From Serratia grimesii NBRC 13537 (GTDB lineage Bacteria; Pseudomonadota; Gammaproteobacteria; Enterobacterales; Enterobacteriaceae), in contig NZ_BCTT01000020.1 of NCBI RefSeq assembly GCF_001590905.1, positions 1-64,000 on the forward strand: a DNA stretch of 64,000 bases. Reading direction: 5' to 3'. The translations under genes were made by a program, and so were the position numbers. Under the pieces are notes generated by a model, which made no database searches, was not told where the DNA came from, and saw only the letters and a program-made list of their open reading frames with translations. Shown in pieces: positions 60,754-64,000 of this stretch. Within the stretch, counting starts at the first letter, position 1; each line of letters starts with the position of its first letter.

Positions 60754-61800
60754 TTATTCCTCGCTGGCGGCAAGTAACGGCGTCAGCGCGTCCAACACCT
60801 GCTGTGGCTGTATATCGATCAGGCTTTGATGGTAACCCTGATCGGCATCGCCTTTGCGTATCTTATGGTAACCACTGATTAAGCGGATCACTTTGGCCTT
60901 GTCGGACAGTGGTGGAGTAAAGTCTGGGCTACTTGGGCCATACAAGGCTATCAGCGGTTTGTTCAATGCGGCTGCAACGTGCATCAGGCCGGAATCATTG
61001 CTGACTACAGCCGAACAGGAAGCCAGCAGAATCACCGCTTGTTCGAGCTGGGTTTCCCCGGCCAAATTCATGCAAAAACCGCGGGCATCGTCATCCAGTG
61101 CCGCGCGAATTTGCTCGCCTGCCTCATTATCTTTGGCAGAGCCAAACAGGGCGATTTGATAGCCTTGATCGATCAGCTTCTGCGCCAGTGCGGCGTAATG
61201 GTAGTGTGGCCAGCGTTTGGCTGGGCCAAATTCGGCGCCTGGGCAAAAACCGATAATCGGTCGGTGATCGGTCAGATTGAAGGCGGCAGTGGTTTCAGCA
61301 ATTTCTTCGTCGCTCACCTGCAGTTGCGGCCACAGCAATGGTGTAGGCAGATCTTCTGCGCGTTGAATACGTTGTTTGTCGTAAGCCAGCGCGACGTAAC
61401 GTTGCACCATCAGCGGGAAAGCCGCTTTGTCCAGCAGGCGAATATCATTCAGCAAGCCATAGCGCATTTCTCCGCGCCAGCCGGTGCGCTGCGGCACATT
61501 GGCAAAGAATGGCACGAGTGCGGATTTGAATGAATTTGGTAAGACATAAGCGCGATCGTAACCGTTGGCGCGCAGGGCATGCCCCAAGCGCCGACGTTCA
61601 CCAAGAGCCAGAGCACCGTGGCCCAATGGCATCGACAATGCTTGATTGACCTCTGGCATGCGTGCCAGCAATGGACGGCACCAGGCTGGTGCCATCACAT
61701 CGATTTCTGCCGTCGGGTACTCGGCCTTCAGGGTGCGGTAGAGACTTTGCGACATCATCATATCGCCAACCCACGAAGGGCCGATAACCAGTATTTTCAT
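60754..61800 (-). CDS. waaF: LPS heptosyltransferase II WaaF
   Basis: A 348-aa GT9 enzyme adding the second heptose. The N-terminus is MKILVIGPSWVGDMMMSQSL; the ADP-heptose site is GFCPGAEFGPAKRWPHYHYA near residue 180, followed by SNDSGLMHVAAAL near 262. The length equals E. coli WaaF. It follows hldD by 22 bases in the canonical hldD-waaF-waaC order. Confidence 0.98.
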   Translation of the reverse strand: MKILVIGPSWVGDMMMSQSLYRTLKAEYPTAEIDVMAPAWCRPLLARMPEVNQALSMPLGHGALALGERRRLGHALRANGYDRAYVLPNSFKSALVPFFANVPQRTGWRGEMRYGLLNDIRLLDKAAFPLMVQRYVALAYDKQRIQRAEDLPTPLLWPQLQVSDEEIAETTAAFNLTDHRPIIGFCPGAEFGPAKRWPHYHYAALAQKLIDQGYQIALFGSAKDNEAGEQIRAALDDDARGFCMNLAGETQLEQAVILLASCSAVVSNDSGLMHVAAALNKPLIALYGPSSPDFTPPLSDKAKVIRLISGYHKIRKGDADQGYHQSLIDIQPQQVLDALTPLLAASEE

Positions 61801-61822
61801 ACCCGGGGTATTTCCCTTCAGC

Positions 61823-62752
61823 TTAAGCGGTGCGGTTTAACCAAGCCATGTACTCTTTCACGCCTTCGGCGACCGTTTTGAACGGTGCGTCATAGCCGGC
61901 AGCGCGCAGCTTGGTCAGATCGGCTTGGGTAAACGCCTGATAACGACCTTTCAGCTTTTCTGGGAACGGGATATTTTCTACCGTACCTTTTTGGTGGAAG
62001 TCGACGACTGCGTCTGCCACTGCCTGGAAGGTTTCCGCTCGGCCAGTACCGCAGTTGAAGATGCCGGAGACACCGCTTTTCCAGAACCACAGGTTCACTG
62101 CTGCCACGTCGCCGACGTAGATAAAGTCACGTTTGAAGTCTTGGCTGCCGTCGAACAGTTTTGGATTCTCACCGCGGTTGATCTGGCTGTTCAGGTGGAA
62201 TGCGACGCTGGCCATACCACCTTTGTGACCTTCACGTGGGCCGTAAACGTTAAAGTAACGGAAGCCGCAAATTTGTGAGTCGGCTTGCGGCAGGATTTCA
62301 CGCACATACTGGTCGAACAGGAATTTGGAGTAGCCATAAACATTCAGTGGCTCTTCGAATTGACGCTCTTCGATAAACTCTTCACGGCCGCCGTAAGTGG
62401 CTGCAGATGAGGCGTACAAGAACGGAATTTCGCGATCCAGGCAATAGTGCAACAGATCTTTGGAGTACTGATAGTTGTTGTCCATCATGTACTTGCCGTC
62501 CCACTCAGTGGTGGACGAACAGGCACCTTCGTGGAATATCGCGTCGATTTCGCCCAGATCGTCACCGGCCATAATATTGGCGATGAAATCTTCTTTGTCG
62601 ATATAGTCGGCGATATCGAGATCAACCAGGTTGGCGAATTTGGTGCCGTCTTTCAGGTTATCGACTACCAGGATATCGCGATACCCTGTGTCATTCAGCG
62701 CTTTAATGATGTTGCTGCCGATCATGCCGGCGCCACCAGTAACGATAATCAT
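61823..62752 (-). CDS. hldD: ADP-L-glycero-D-manno-heptose 6-epimerase HldD
   Basis: A 309-aa short-chain dehydrogenase/reductase that makes the ADP-L,D-heptose used by WaaC, WaaF and WaaQ. Rossmann motif [11 protein letters not shown] lies at the N-terminus, and the catalytic YGYSK (Tyr and Lys) near residue 140, after SSAATYGG. Close to E. coli HldD (310 aa). It is the first gene of the hldD-waaF-waaC-GT4-waaL-GT2 run, so it supplies the donor sugar for the enzymes after it. It diverges from kbl across 240 bases. Confidence 0.98.
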   Translation of the reverse strand: MIIVTGGAGMIGSNIIKALNDTGYRDILVVDNLKDGTKFANLVDLDIADYIDKEDFIANIMAGDDLGEIDAIFHEGACSSTTEWDGKYMMDNNYQYSKDLLHYCLDREIPFLYASSAATYGGREEFIEERQFEEPLNVYGYSKFLFDQYVREILPQADSQICGFRYFNVYGPREGHKGGMASVAFHLNSQINRGENPKLFDGSQDFKRDFIYVGDVAAVNLWFWKSGVSGIFNCGTGRAETFQAVADAVVDFHQKGTVENIPFPEKLKGRYQAFTQADLTKLRAAGYDAPFKTVAEGVKEYMAWLNRTA

Positions 62753-62992
62753 TGGGTTACCCCTGTTATTCTGCCCGGTGGGACACGGTGCCCCACGCTC
62801 AATGCCGCTTATAATAGCATTTCATGTCGCCGCAAACATCGGACGGGCTCCGAATATCCCGCGATGTCGAGTCCGGCAGCACTTTGCCGTGATATCTGCT
62901 GCAATTTTCATATTCTCTCCCGCAGTTTCTCGTCAGTTTGGTTACAAATCAGTAAAATATGTTGAAAACAGACCAATCCTGGAGATAACCGA

Positions 62993-64000
62993 ATGTCCGC
63001 GTCTTTTTATCAGCAGTTGGAACAACAACTTGCAACCACTCGTAGCGAAGGGCTGTTCAAAGAAGAGCGCATTATCACCACTGCTCAGCAGGCGGATATC
63101 GCCGTTGCTGACGGCAGTCATGTGATTAATTTTTGCGCTAACAACTATCTGGGTTTGGCTAACCACCCGGCGATGATTGCCGCGGCCAAGGCCGGCATGG
63201 ACAGCCACGGTTTCGGCATGGCATCGGTACGCTTTATTTGTGGTACCCAGGACAGCCATAAACAGTTGGAGCAAAAGCTGGCCGATTTCCTTGGGATGGA
63301 AGACGCTATCTTGTACTCCTCCTGCTTCGATGCTAACGGTGGCTTGTTCGAAACTCTGCTGGGCCCGGAAGATGCCATTATCTCTGATGCGTTGAATCAT
63401 GCTTCGATCATTGACGGTGTCCGCTTGTGTAAGGCGAAGCGCTATCGCTACGCCAACAACGATATGACCGGATTGGCCGCACAGCTTGAGCAAGCGAAAG
63501 CCGACGGTGCACGCCACATCATGATCGCCACCGACGGCGTGTTCTCAATGGACGGTGTGATTGCCAACCTGAAAGGGGTTTGCGATCTGGCGGATAAATA
63601 CCAGGCGCTGGTGATGGTTGATGACTCCCACGCGGTTGGTTTTGTTGGTGCTAACGGGCGTGGCACTCACGAGTATTGCGAAGTGATGGGGCGTGTTGAC
63701 ATCATTACGGGGACGTTGGGCAAGGCGTTGGGTGGTGCTTCTGGCGGTTATACCGCGGCGAAGAAAGAGGTGGTGGAATGGCTGCGTCAGCGTTCGCGTC
63801 CTTATCTGTTCTCCAACTCGCTGGCACCGGCGATCGTGGCCGCGTCGATTAAAGTACTGGAATTGCTGGAGCAGGGCGATGCATTACGCGATCGTCTGTG
63901 GGCCAATGCTAGCCTGTTCCGTGAAAAAATGACCGCGGCAGGCTTTGAGCTGGCCGGGGCCGATCACGCCATCATCCCCGTGATGTTGGGTGAAGCAAAA
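62993..64000 (+). CDS. kbl: 2-amino-3-ketobutyrate CoA ligase Kbl (3' end beyond the window)
   Basis: The first 336 codons of a PLP enzyme that cleaves 2-amino-3-ketobutyrate with CoA into glycine and acetyl-CoA, the second step of threonine breakdown after Tdh. E. coli Kbl has 398 aa, so about 60 residues are missing at the window edge. The motifs [10 protein letters not shown] near residue 48, DDSHAVGF near 205, and the PLP-lysine region [13 protein letters not shown] near 240 are present. ATG 62993 has GGAG eight bases upstream. By E. coli order, tdh should follow. Confidence 0.97.
   Translation, partial: MSASFYQQLEQQLATTRSEGLFKEERIITTAQQADIAVADGSHVINFCANNYLGLANHPAMIAAAKAGMDSHGFGMASVRFICGTQDSHKQLEQKLADFLGMEDAILYSSCFDANGGLFETLLGPEDAIISDALNHASIIDGVRLCKAKRYRYANNDMTGLAAQLEQAKADGARHIMIATDGVFSMDGVIANLKGVCDLADKYQALVMVDDSHAVGFVGANGRGTHEYCEVMGRVDIITGTLGKALGGASGGYTAAKKEVVEWLRQRSRPYLFSNSLAPAIVAASIKVLELLEQGDALRDRLWANASLFREKMTAAGFELAGADHAIIPVMLGEAK

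Overview
The window is a stretch of enterobacterial core chromosome. Gene content, near-identity of many products to E. coli proteins, and an LPS-core locus of the waaE/wabG/wabH/wabN type point to Serratia or a close relative within Enterobacterales. This is a judgement from recognised families; no search was run. Overall gene order follows two E. coli neighbourhoods: the mobBA-polA-glnA region, and the gltS-spoT-pyrE-rpmBG-mutM-waa region.

Bases 1-24,000. The first six bases look like the 3' end of a 5S rRNA gene, followed by its terminator. Next come mobBA, yihD, srkA-dsbA, yihG, polA, the sRNA gene spf (Spot 42), engB, the GGA-rich sRNA gene csrC, yihI, a 57-codon ORF, hemN, the micro-gene yshB, and the nitrogen regulon glnA-glnL-glnG. 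The glnA control region is intact: a sigma-54 promoter, two NtrC sites at the spacing known from E. coli, and a CRP site. On the other side of it lie typA, yihX, yihY-dtd-fabY, yicH and xanP.

Bases 24,000-46,000. gltS is followed by the gmk-rpoZ-spoT-trmH-recG run, ligB, an MFS exporter with a divergent LysR regulator, yicG, a small lipoprotein gene, a NupC-type nucleoside transporter, yicC, rph-pyrE with its attenuator, slmA, dut-coaBC, radC and rpmB-rpmG.

Bases 46,000-64,000. mutM and coaD lead into the LPS-core locus: waaE, waaA, a GT9 gene, wabH-wabG-waaQ, wabN with a second GT9 gene, a GT2 gene, waaL, a GT4 gene, waaC, waaF and hldD. These build the Kdo/heptose inner core, extend it, deacetylate a hexosamine and ligate O-antigen. 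The truncated kbl gene ends the window.

I did not find a wholly new multi-gene system, CRISPR array, prophage or transposase. The signals most worth following are non-coding: (i) two copies of an about 120-bp imperfect-palindrome repeat, one forming the entire glnL leader including its ribosome binding site and the other ending in a TATAAT box in front of wabN; (ii) a structured 92-nt RNA element in the rpmB leader; (iii) a perfect 11-bp inverted repeat and a DnaA box upstream of polA; (iv) an orphan terminator upstream of nupC that may end an unknown sRNA; and (v) inverted repeats between dut and slmA. In the coding part, the two unassigned GT9 genes and the putatively secreted DNA ligase LigB stand out.
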